From positions 182,317-206,258 of the forward strand of contig NW_003149267.1 in assembly GCF_000003605.2 (NCBI RefSeq): 23,942 bases of DNA, in the 5' to 3' direction. Positions within the stretch are counted from its first letter, which is position 1. Each line of letters begins with the position of its first letter. Made by a program: the position numbers and the translations under genes. Shown here in pieces: positions 1 through 8,970 of this stretch. This DNA is from Saccoglossus kowalevskii (lineage: Eukaryota; Hemichordata; Enteropneusta; Harrimaniidae). The notes under the pieces are model-generated. The model was given only the letters and a program-made list of their open reading frames with translations. It had not been told where the DNA came from and made no database searches.

Positions 1-540
1 ATCACATTGCAATGAAACTTGGTACATAGATCCTTTAGGACTATCAAGAGACCTGATTAATTTTAGGGTAAATAGTTGTGTATATTAATTACCTAATTTG
101 CATAATTAATTTTCAGCTTTCACACTGATTTCTCAAGTACTAATCATCACATTTCAATGAAACTTTGTACATGGATGCTGTAGAACAATAGACAATTGTG
201 GGTTAAAATCTGTACATATTAATTACTAATTTACATAATTAACCACTTTTAAGCTATCACACTGATATCTAAATTACTAATTATTCCATTTCAATGAAAC
301 TCAGTGCAAAGATGCTCTAAGACAAACATGATTAGTTTGGGGTTAAAATCTATTTATATTAATTCCCTAATTAGCATAATAATTTATAATTTGTTTTGGT
401 TCCAATCACATTTCAATAAAACTTGGTACATAGATGGTCTGTTACATTGTGCAGACCTCATTAGTTTTCCATTAAAATCTGTTCATATTAATTTTCTGAT
501 TTGCATTATTAGTTTTCTGATTTCCCATCACTATCACTAT
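1..540. repeat. Degenerate tandem repeat, about 120-146 bp period
   Basis: Four diverged units each carry a CAAT(G/A)AAACTT-like core followed by GTACATAGATG-like sequence, starting near 10, 156, 292 and 414. A TTAATTA-CTAATTTGCATAATTAA-like segment sits in the middle of the units. Spacings shrink from about 146 to 122 bp through small deletions. The array runs off the left window edge, so its full extent is unknown. The short open frame across it is a by-product of AT-rich repeats. Confidence 0.7.
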
Positions 541-1312
541 CTATGACAAGTAATTTTGAATTAAATAATATATTTAATGTGTCTCCAATACTCTCAGCAC
601 ATGGGAGTTCTTTCTAAGCTTTCTTTGATTTAAATTGTTGGGCTCCTAAAATTACTGTTAGAGATGCATCAATAAAGTTGAAACCAAGCAAAACTATATA
701 TAACGACAGCTCCTGAATCTCCCACCATTTATTATAATAAGGTCAATGTCTGCAATATACACGTTTTTAGATTGAGAGATGGTCTATGTTAGAAAGCAGT
801 TAAGACATGTTCTTATCCTCGGACATATATCAAAATTTGCCCAGAAGTTTTTTAAATATATATTAATATATATATATGCTATTGTCCAATGCAAGTAAAA
901 AAAATTGTGAAACACTCATGATTAAGAATTTTCAGAATGCATGAAGAGACTTTGGACAAATCAGTACACATACAACTATAGTTAAGATAACACAAAGAAT
1001 CCAAAGATTCTACTAAAATTATTAGGCAGAAGTAAGTTTGTAATATATATTTTACAGAAATGCTGTCGATCTTGATGTATAGGAACAACTAGTACATCCA
1101 ACGACTGACTTCCAAATGACACACAGTCCAAAGTAAAAAATATGTTAATTATATGTAAATGAGGCACTGGCGAACTGACTGTATGGTATCTATAATGAAT
1201 TGTGCATAGAATATATTCATAAGGGCAAGCTGTACATTATTACACTATGTTTTAGTTCTGCTGTCATCGAAAATGACAGAGCGGAGCTGTTCATATAGGT
1301 GATTTTCAGTTG
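541..1312. other. AT-rich intergenic DNA, no gene seen
   Basis: Only short AT-rich open frames occur here, without recognisable domains, splice structure or repeats beyond short (TA)n runs near 856-880. I see nothing that can be supported as a gene. Confidence 0.5.
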
Positions 1313-1630
1313 TCCGTCCATCAACAATTGTATTTTCAACTTTTTCAAAACCGGTAACCCAATGCTTTGATATTTGGTTTATAGGTACCTTAGCTGGACC
1401 TCTGTAAGATTTGTATATTTCATGGCCATATCTCAAATTCTCTATTTTTAGCAAATATTTGTTGTCATTTTTGATCAAAAATGCTATTTTCGACTTCTTC
1501 TTCAAAACCAGTAAACCTGAATGCTTTGATATTTGGTATATAGGTACCTTAACTGGACCTCTGTCAGATTTGTTCATTTCATTACATTATCTTCAATTCT
1601 CTATTTTTAGCAAATATTTGTAAAGATGTA
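1313..1630. repeat. Two tandem copies of a 159-bp unit
   Basis: Two adjacent units align throughout. AATGCTTTGATATTTGGT occurs at 1361 and 1520, and TCTATTTTTAGCAAATATTTG at 1441 and 1600, both pairs exactly 159 bp apart. The copies differ at scattered sites. Open frames on both strands across this region follow the repeat and show no protein family signal. Confidence 0.8.
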
Positions 1631-1735
1631 TACAATTTATAACTCTAACAGCCTAAAATGATCTGTCAACTTTCATTGTGGCATAATGAATTAAATTATT
1701 ATTACAATGTATTATTGTATTATAATTAAATATTA

Positions 1736-2492
1736 CAGTCGGGCCATGAATTCTAATAATGTGCTACTCAAGCAAGCTTTTGTGGTTAACCAAAACATTA
1801 AAAGTAAATGGTATCTAGAAGTTACATTGTTATCAAACAATAATATAGATATTGACTCGGCAACTGAACAATTAAAAAATACATTAATTAATACAGCTGA
1901 AAATTGTTTTAAAAAATAACAAAGAAAACAAGAAAGTCAAAAAGACCTAAACAGCAGTGGTTTGATAAGACGTGTTGTGAAGTTAAACAAGATCTAATTA
2001 ATATTTCTAAATCTTTATCAAAAAATCCAAACAATCATTTTGCTAGACAGAACTATCATAAAACCAAAAAAACACTACATTAAATTGATTAGAGATAAGA
2101 AAAGAGAATTTAAAAATACTATGATCAATCATCTGGAACAGCTAGATGTTACCAACCAGAATGAATACTGATCAGTACTTAAAAAGTTACGTTGTCCACA
2201 AAACAATAACACAACAGAACCCATTCTAACAAGTAGCGTTTTGACAGATCACTTCAGTAAACTTTATAATAACATAAATGTCAAAAATATCTTGAGGAAA
2301 CATTACTGGAAAAAAAAGGAAAAACATTATAACTCTACATTGAATTCAAAAATAACAATTATTGAAATAACAATGGCAATTAAAAAACTAACAAATAACA
2401 AATCAACAGATGAAGACGGAATAGCGAATGAAATGCTTAAAGTGAACAATGAACTGCTAGTTCAATGTTTACTGAAGTTATTTAATTTCATT
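1736..2492 (+). pseudogene. LINE polyprotein fragment: post-endonuclease linker and start of reverse transcriptase
   Basis: An open stretch to 1917 is followed by a stop or frameshift, then further coding-like sequence in shifted frames. This includes a QQWFDKTCCEVK-like segment near 1953-1990, typical of the W-C-K linker between endonuclease and reverse transcriptase in LINEs. From about 2241 an open frame contains the first RT block (KKLTNNKSTDEDGIANEML), matching the family's K-x-x-G/S-x-D-G-I pattern. Reading continues to the TTAA at 2493-2496, where the DNA transposon enters. In-frame stops near 2080 and 2169 show decay. Confidence 0.75.
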
Positions 2493-2496
2493 TTAA

Positions 2497-3382
2497 AGGG
2501 GAGCAGAGGTTCGGCTTTTGACACTCTGTACATGAAATTTGAGATCTATGAATGAATTCTGTCGATAAAAACAACTTGTATGTGCTGCGAAATGCCCTAA
2601 ATGTCGGGTATAAAACGGGCTGTGAAGCAGACGACAAACGTCCGCTTTTCATGGCGTCATTTCACCTCTAGAGGGCCAGTAAAATGACGTCATCAGTGAA
2701 CACTGATAATTGAGCCCATTCATGCTAGTATGTCAATCCCATAGAAATGCTACTATGAAAGACCTTGTTAACTGGCTACTTAAAAGTTGAAACATCGCGA
2801 AATGTTGTGCGTATGAATGCCATAACGATTCATGTTATGTTTCTCGAAATCCCAAATAAAAATCACATTGTTGGTTGCGAGAAATCGGCAGAAGAACTAA
2901 CCTGAAAACGAAGATACTAAACAGTGAGTAAACAAATATTGTTTGAGTTAAAAACTAATTTAGAAATACGCTAATATCACCTGAACTACAGTAATCATTT
3001 CGTCCAACTTCCCACTTTTAATCGACTGCTTATCGCTTAATATCCGACCGCACTGTATTTTCCGACCGGAAAACGACCGCATTTTTATCGTGTTTTCTCT
3101 CTCACTGACCCATTGAAAACACCGACCGGTCGCCCAAACACTGGTCACTGGCACAGGAGTGATCGAAATAGTGGTTTTGGGTGATATAGTTTGGGGATAC
3201 AACGGGTACTAACTATTATTAAATTCCGAACTACTCTTCAAATCTATACCACATTGTATCGTTCGCGGACAAAACTTCACCTGTGTTCAATATTAAATAA
3301 CTGACTTTGCGTAATTATTATTATGAAAGCGATATATTACAATGTTGAATTTTTTAGAGTTGGTACAACATTGTAAACAAAT
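2497..3382 (+). repeat. Left inverted-repeat arm of the TTAA element
   Basis: This arm is the reverse complement, with substitutions and small indels, of 4553-5345. Shared landmarks include GAGATCTATGAAT near 2540, CGACAAACGTCCGCTTTTC near 2630, TTGGTTGCGAGAAATCGGC near 2871, and GTATCGTTCGCG near 3257. The inner end is marked by GGTACAACATTGTAAACAAA at 3362-3381. A minus-strand open frame near 2960-3202 is repeat sequence, not a gene. Confidence 0.85.
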
Positions 3383-3410
3383 TTGCGTAATTAGAAAAGC
3401 AGCGCACTAA

Positions 3411-3864
3411 GGGACGACGTCAAAAGATCGATGTCGGATAAAAAACTTAATTCCTTTAGTTTTTTCCAAACCCCCCTACCCCCCACTGAAACTTAATTGA
3501 TAAATATTGGTCATGGCGTCAGACTACATTCACCATTAAATACAAATTGATAATTGGACAGTAGTATGGCATAGCAGTTGGCTGTCGGGTGGGTGTAAAA
3601 AGATTTTACAAATGCACCTCATTTGATGCACAGATTTACACTCGAACCAAACCATTTTTCTAGTTTTTTTTCCCCTTTTCGGTTATTTCTGTCCATGATT
3701 GGATAGAGAAAAAAAAATGAACTACAAATACTTCAAGATTTTTTTGACTTCATTAAAAAATAAAATCGTTTTTGTCGGATGGAAACTTTTTGAGGTCAAA
3801 ACCCCCCACCCCAAACTAAAGGAAACAAGTTTTTTATCCGACATCGATCTTTTGACGTCGTCCC
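3411..3864. mobile_element. PIF/Harbinger-like MITE nested in the TTAA element
   Basis: The termini GGGACGACGTCAAAAGATCG and their inverted copy at 3845-3864 match perfectly for about 39 bp and partly for about 50 bp. TAA flanks both ends (3408-3410, 3865-3867). A 3-bp TWA duplication with GGG-type ends is characteristic of PIF/Harbinger elements. The 454-bp interior has no significant ORF, so it is non-autonomous. It sits in the interior of the larger inverted-repeat element and therefore inserted after it. Confidence 0.85.
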
Positions 3865-4552
3865 TAAGTAAACGACCTCAAAATATACGCGGAGCATGAA
3901 AGAAAAAGATTGCTAAGGTAACGCGCCAGTTCTGTGCGTGACTTGGGGGTCAAACTTCGGTCAACGCTCACTTGATGTCGGCATCGCCGCGCAGTAAGTT
4001 ACGCAATGAAGTACTTAAAGGTCAATTGCATCCCAAAATGATGTTGTTGATCACTCAGTCTTTTGCAAAATTTCCAAGCTTTTGATGCAGCCAGATATAT
4101 TTAACTTTGTGGAAATATAATCTTTTTAATTTCCCAGTCCTTTCTGTTCATTCATTGTCTTGACAATAAGTGTGAATTGCTGTGCAAGCTTTTCGTACCC
4201 GACCGCCGTCAGACGGCGTCATGAAATCTATGCATAAAAGGCGGGCGACCTGCGGCTGTTTGATTTCCTACTCTCTCCTAAGCTAGCGATTGGTGAGAAT
4301 GGTCGTAAATCGGACAGTCATACCGCAATTGTGTTGAAACATTTTTGGGGCAGTAAGTAACGTCAGAATATTGTTTAAAATAAAATATTCCATCCCAATC
4401 AAATCTAGGTCAAAGGGTCAAATTGCGTGCATATAATTATAGATAGTTAAAAACTAAATATATTTGAATGTTTGACGGCTATTCAACGTTTGTGCAAACC
4501 AGAATAAAAAAGGTAGTGTATACAATAGCGATATGACTGAGATATCATGGCA
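3865..4552. other. Interior of the TTAA element, no ORF
   Basis: This unique middle part of the large inverted-repeat transposon carries no transposase-like open frame. A short inverted repeat GACCGCCGTCAGACGGCGTC lies near 4201-4220. Nothing else can be supported. Confidence 0.4.
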
Positions 4553-5345
4553 TTTGTTTACAATATTGTACCCTCTAGTATTTGACCACAGTCCCTCTAT
4601 ATCATGATAGAGGGACTGTGATTTGACACAGCTGAAGTTGTTCGCGAACGATACAGAATGGTATAGATTTGAAGAGCCGTTCAGAATTTTCTTTGTATAT
4701 CCCCAAACATTTTGACTACTCCTGTGCTGGTGACAAGTGTTTGGGCGAGCGGTCGGTGTTTTCAATAAGCGAGCGAGAGAAAAAAAAAACGGTAAAGATG
4801 TGGTCGTTTAAAAAGTGGGAAGTTGGGCAAAATGAGTACTGTGGTTCAAGTGATATTAGCATATTTCTCATTTAGTTTCAACTCGTACAATATTTATTCA
4901 CTCACTGTTTACTATAGCCAGAACGCTGTACTGTCTTTACTTTCAGGTTAGTTCTTTCGCCGATTTCTCGCAACCAACAACGTGATTTTTTATTTTCGAG
5001 AAACATAACATGAATCGTTATGGAATTCATAACCCAACACCTCGCCATGTTTCAACTTTTAAGTAGTCAGTTAACAAGGTCTTTCATAGTAGCATTTCTA
5101 TGGGATTGACGTACTAGCATGAATGGGTTCAATTATCAGTGTTCATTGATGACGTCATTTGACTGGCCCTCTAGAAGCGAAATGACGCCAGGAAAAGCGG
5201 ACGTTTGTCGTCTGCTTCACAGCTCGTTTTATACCCGATATTTAGGGCATTTCGCAACACATATAAGTTATTTTTATCACCATAATTAATTCATAGATCT
5301 CAGATTTCATGTACAGAGTGTCAAAAGCCACACCTCTGCTCCCCT
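4553..5345 (-). repeat. Right inverted-repeat arm of the TTAA element
   Basis: This is the inverted partner of 2497-3382. It is shorter than the left arm, partly because about 60 bp present in the left arm near 3295-3350 are missing here. It also carries a 34-bp hairpin insertion with a 7-bp duplication at 4580-4627 that the left arm lacks. Minus-strand open frames here are shadows of the repeat. Confidence 0.85.
4587..4620. mobile_element. Micro-palindrome insertion, copy 1 (7-bp duplication)
   Basis: A 34-bp perfect hairpin has 14-nt arms beginning CACAGTCCCTCTAT and a 6-nt loop. ATTTGAC occurs immediately on both sides (4580-4586, 4621-4627). It sits in the right arm of the TTAA element. 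The corresponding place in the left arm (near 3283-3296) lacks it, which acts as an empty site. Confidence 0.8.
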
Positions 5346-6790
5346 TTAATACAAGGTAAATTCCCAGAAAGCTGGAAATCAACAATACTGGTCCCTTTGC
5401 ATAAATCTGGCAACAAATCCGACCCAAATAATTATAGAGCGATTGCGTTATCAAGTTGCTTATCAATTTTAAGTCTACTTGTGGTGTTAAGCAAGGATGC
5501 AATATTTCACCAACACTTTTTAATATATTTCTGAATGACCTACCCGATTTATTTGGTAAAAAGGACGATGACCCAGTCTCGATTGGTAAAAAACATATAA
5601 ATTGTATCCAATATGCAGATGATTTAGTATTGGTGTCTAAGACTCCCGAAGGTCTACAAAATTGTTTAAATAAACTAGCCAACTATTGTGAAAAATGGAG
5701 CCTTGTAGTAAACATAAAGAAAACACAAGTGATGGTTTTTAATACTGGCAATCAACATTTCTCAATTAATAATCAAAATATTACAGCAGTGGGTGAATTC
5801 TGTTATTTAGGCACTATATTCACACCAAATGGAAAATTTAAATCAAATTTACTATGTTAAAAAAACAAAGCAATGAAAGCTTTATTCTCTATACGACAAA
5901 CCATATTAAATCACAAAATGGTGTCCCCTTCACTGTGTTTAAAGTTATTTGACCAACTAATTTCACCAATTTTAATGTACGGGGCAGAAATCTAGGCTTG
6001 TGATTAATTAAAAGATGACAATAATCTTGAACAAACCTGTAATCAATTCTATCGTTTCATAAGTATAACTACATCAGTAATCGGTATTAAAGGAGAACTT
6101 GGCAGAATGCCAATAAGAATAAAGGCATCGACATTGGCAACTAAATAATGGTTCGGGCTAAATACCCTACCTGATAACCATATACTTAAATGTGCTCTCG
6201 ATGAAGCAGTTAAGAATAATTCTAGCTGGATAAAACATATAGAAAATATAATGGGACACAATGACTTTGAAACAATAAAATTAAACCATAAAGCGAATAA
6301 CATTGATCAAATCTCAAATGTTGTTAAAATAAAACTCACAAAAGATTATGAAAAATTATGGAAAGAAAGCTTAAATTCTCCTCACAGTAAACATGGTAAA
6401 GATGGCAATAAAATGAGAACATGTAAATTATTTAAATTGTTTTTGAAAATAGAAACTTACCTGACAGAAATAACAAACTTGAGCCTTCGGAGAATTGTGA
6501 GTAAATTTAGGCTTAGTGATCATAAATTAGAAATTGAAAGAGGCAGACAACAACGACCAAAAATTCCTGCGGATGAGCGATTTTGTAAAAAATGTCATAC
6601 AAATTCAGTTGAGGACGAACAACATTTTATCCTAAATTGTGAATTTCTTGATAAAGAAAGAGGGGAGCTGTTTCAAGAAATAGGAATTAAAGATAAACTA
6701 AATAAAACAGACAATTTCATTAAAATAATGACGTGCTTCATACCCCTGGTAAAGTTTCTAAATAAGGCAAAAAAGAAATCAGGTATATGA
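5346..6790 (+). pseudogene. LINE reverse transcriptase (YADD) and C-terminal knuckle, broken
   Basis: Reading resumes in the same frame after the inserted element with a FPESWK...VPLHKSGN block, the second RT motif. It then reaches NYRAIALSSC and jumps almost directly to CGVKQGCNISPTLFN. The stretch that should lie between, with the first catalytic aspartate, is missing, so there is a deletion near 5455. The YADD active site is encoded around 5611-5622. Stops interrupt the thumb region (near 5858, 5994, 6146). The last open stretch (6251-6790) ends with a CX2CX9HX4C knuckle around 6592-6640, common at LINE C-termini. Not functional. Confidence 0.85.
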
Positions 6791-6984
6791 TAGCTATCAC
6801 CTCTACATTGGGAGAATCCTGTAACTATCATTAATTTGTTTTTCCTATTAAGCTTTTAACATCTTTTAATTTTATCTTATAGTTTAGCTACTGTATTTTT
6901 TCTTATGATTTGCATTTTATTTACCATACTGCGCCCTCTGATGGCATAGTAGTGTAATAAAGTTATTATTATTATTGTAATTTA

Positions 6985-7800
6985 GATTAGTTCCGTCCGT
7001 CCGTCCGTACGTACGTCCGGAGCTATATCTCGGACAGCCATTGACGGATTTCATTCAAATTTTACATGAAGACAATGCATAATGTCTTAAATATGCACGT
7101 CAAGTTACTTTATGATCGGAGCAAAAATGGCCGACTGGCGGCCATTTTGAATGTAAAATTTGCCATATCTGATACCTAAACGTATCTGCAGCAGTTTCTC
7201 GGAGATGACCGGGCCGATTTGGATCAAAGTTGGTATGATGATCATATATATTAGGTTGTAGGTGCACGTCATTTTTTTTTCGTGATTCGAACAAATATGG
7301 CCGACTGGCGGCCATCTGGTTTTTCATGGTACCCATGCTGCTTTATCTTGAATGCAAGGAACGTTTCTCTTTAAATTTTGTACAAAGATAGTATACCAAG
7401 GGATACATGTGCACCAACATTATTTTTGTGATTCGATTCAATATGGCCGGCCAATGCCCAATTTACATGTAAAAATGCTAAATCGTAATTTTTACATGTC
7501 CGGAGCTGTTTCTCAGAGATGGCTAGGCCAATTTGGATCAAAGTTAGTATGATGATCATACATATTGGGTTATAGTTGCATGTCATACTTTTTCTGTGAT
7601 TCAAACTAATATGGCTGACTGGTGGCCATTTTGTTTTTCATGATGCCCCTGCCTACTTTCCCATGAATGTGATGAACATTTCTGTTTAAATTCTGTACAA
7701 AGACAGTATACCAATAGATACATCAAGATGAACATTATTTTTGTAATTTGATTCAATATGACTGCCCAATGTTCAATTTTCGCGTAAAAGCACTAAATCA
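6985..7800. repeat. Diverged tandem repeat, about 314 bp period, with a TCCG microsatellite head
   Basis: After a (CCGT)n run at about 6990-7016, related units recur. GGATCAAAGTT(G/A)GTATGATGATCATA occurs at 7221 and 7535, about 314 bp apart. ACAAAGATAGTATACCAA-like sequence recurs near 7382 and 7697. The imperfect palindrome ATGGCCGACTGGCGGCCAT recurs near 7126, 7298 and 7611. No protein is encoded; short frames on both strands are repeat by-products. Confidence 0.75.
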
Positions 7801-8600
7801 TAACTTTTTACAAATCCATCTCCTATTAATGGTTTCAATCTAGTCTCAATGACTTCATCAGCATCAAATTGATATGTCAGATAACCCATATTTTGGACGG
7901 GGACTGTGTCGTTAACAATGACTTGTTTATTCAAGAATTACAACATTCTAACTTGCAAAAATACATAGTCTCAGCTACTTCAAATTTATAAGTTTTCTAA
8001 TAGTGCTTGTTTGTTTTCACAATACAGCCTTGACATGTTTAATTTCTAACATATTAGCGCTTTCTCTGTCTCTCTAAAAATCTGTGAAAATGGTGGGAAA
8101 ATTTCGTTAATACAGAAATAATCATAATTTGCATTGATTTCAGAGGGATTACGTATGCAAAAACAAAATAGTTTTTTGTGTGTTTTTTTGTATTCCCCTA
8201 CATTGAATGAGTTATTCTGGAAACGCACATGCGAAGCCAATCTGGTTAAAAGCGTATTTCTTTGCATTAACTATTTTAATTTTATGTATTTCAGTTTTGT
8301 TTTCTTTTCTCTAATTAAACGAAACAAAACGCATGTCAACTATTTATTAGCATATAGTACCCGAAATAAAAATAAATAAACACATAAAATTACAAATACA
8401 AGAAAAAGCCCAATTAAAAACCTTATTAACGTGAGACTGACGTCCTCTTAATTACCAGGGGGCTGGTACTCATACGATCTCGGGTTGTGCAATGTCAACC
8501 GTTTACCAGATCCTGTGATAAACGTGCTTGCCACCGAGACATGCTGAGTCATAAAAACGTGCTTCAGCAGTGTGAATCTATGACCTTCTATAGACCATGG
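7801..8600. other. AT-rich intergenic DNA, nothing recognised
   Basis: Short frames on both strands (for example 8046-8267 minus and 8134-8379 plus) overlap each other, have no domain signal and are AT-biased. I see no gene, RNA or clear repeat here. Confidence 0.45.
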
Positions 8601-8607
8601 AGGTAAT

Positions 8608-8878
8608 AATCTGATTAAAATAAGATCCTTTATTTTTTTCTATATTTATTTTATTTTGATCTAGTATTCATTCTTTGATAGTTTGTTTTTATGTTTTGGT
8701 AATTGCGAAAGCCAACAAGGATCGATGTATGTGGCGATAGTTAAACATATACCACAGTCCCTCTATCCGGAGGGACTGTGCATATACCAAATCACAAGTA
8801 CGTAACAAAAAACATAAAAAAATACAAAATAAATAAATAAAATACAAGCCGTACAATACATTAGATTTTAATCAGATT
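8608..8878. repeat. Possible fold-back repeat around hairpin copy 2
   Basis: AATCTGATTAAAAT at 8608-8621 is exactly inverted at 8865-8878. AT-rich stretches inside (TTTTATGTTTT near 8687 and its inverse near 8808) also pair loosely. The micro-palindrome lies near the centre. Much of the similarity is low-complexity, so the element call is weak. Confidence 0.35.
8753..8780. mobile_element. Micro-palindrome insertion, copy 2 (7-bp duplication)
   Basis: A 28-bp hairpin has 11-nt arms CACAGTCCCTC/GAGGGACTGTG and loop TATCCG. CATATAC lies directly on both sides (8746-8752, 8781-8787). It lies about 190 bp downstream of the sulfotransferase stop codon, so it could be in that gene's 3' UTR. Confidence 0.8.
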
Positions 8879-8970
8879 GAGACTCATTAGGTCACGTTAT
8901 TAATTATTACCATACTACGCCAATCACCTGTAAGTCTCAATCCAACACCGTTTCTAGAAGTACATGATAT

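Larger units (their letters stand above)
2497..5345. mobile_element. Non-autonomous DNA transposon with very long inverted repeats, TTAA duplication
   Basis: The element starts AGGGGAGCAGAGG and ends CCTCTGCTCCCCT, with TTAA on both sides (2493-2496 and 5346-5349). It lies inside a LINE reading frame that continues in frame once the insertion and one TTAA are removed, which fixes the boundaries. The arms align over roughly 0.8-0.9 kb with moderate divergence. No transposase ORF is visible in the 1.2-kb middle. TTAA duplications are known for piggyBac, Kolobok and Sola3. The AGGGG start is less like the CCC start usual for piggyBac, so Kolobok is possible, but this is unresolved. Confidence 0.9.
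1700..6977 (+). mobile_element. Truncated, degraded non-LTR retrotransposon (LINE), split by a DNA transposon
   Basis: The plus strand carries remnants of a LINE polyprotein: a linker after the missing endonuclease, the start of reverse transcriptase, the YADD active-site block, and a C-terminal cysteine/histidine knuckle. It ends in a 3' UTR with AATAAA and a (TTA)n tail at 6961-6977. The endonuclease domain is absent, so the copy is 5'-truncated near 1700 (boundary approximate). A 2849-bp element inserted at 2497-5345 splits it. Architecture and tail resemble the CR1/L2/Jockey group of LINEs, but the clade cannot be settled by eye. Frameshifts, stops and a deletion inside the polymerase make it inactive. 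Confidence 0.85.

Noticed and set aside
1-540. CRISPR-like regular spacing of repeats
   Set aside because: Units are diverged, 120-146 bp long, AT-rich and animal in context; there are no short identical repeats with unique spacers.
1121-1135. ACACAGTCC near 1123 as another hairpin copy
   Set aside because: No second arm or flanking direct repeat; a chance match to the arm sequence.
2960-3202. 80-codon minus-strand frame in the left arm of the TTAA element
   Set aside because: It lies in inverted-repeat sequence, is not conserved as a frame in the other arm, and has no transposase features.
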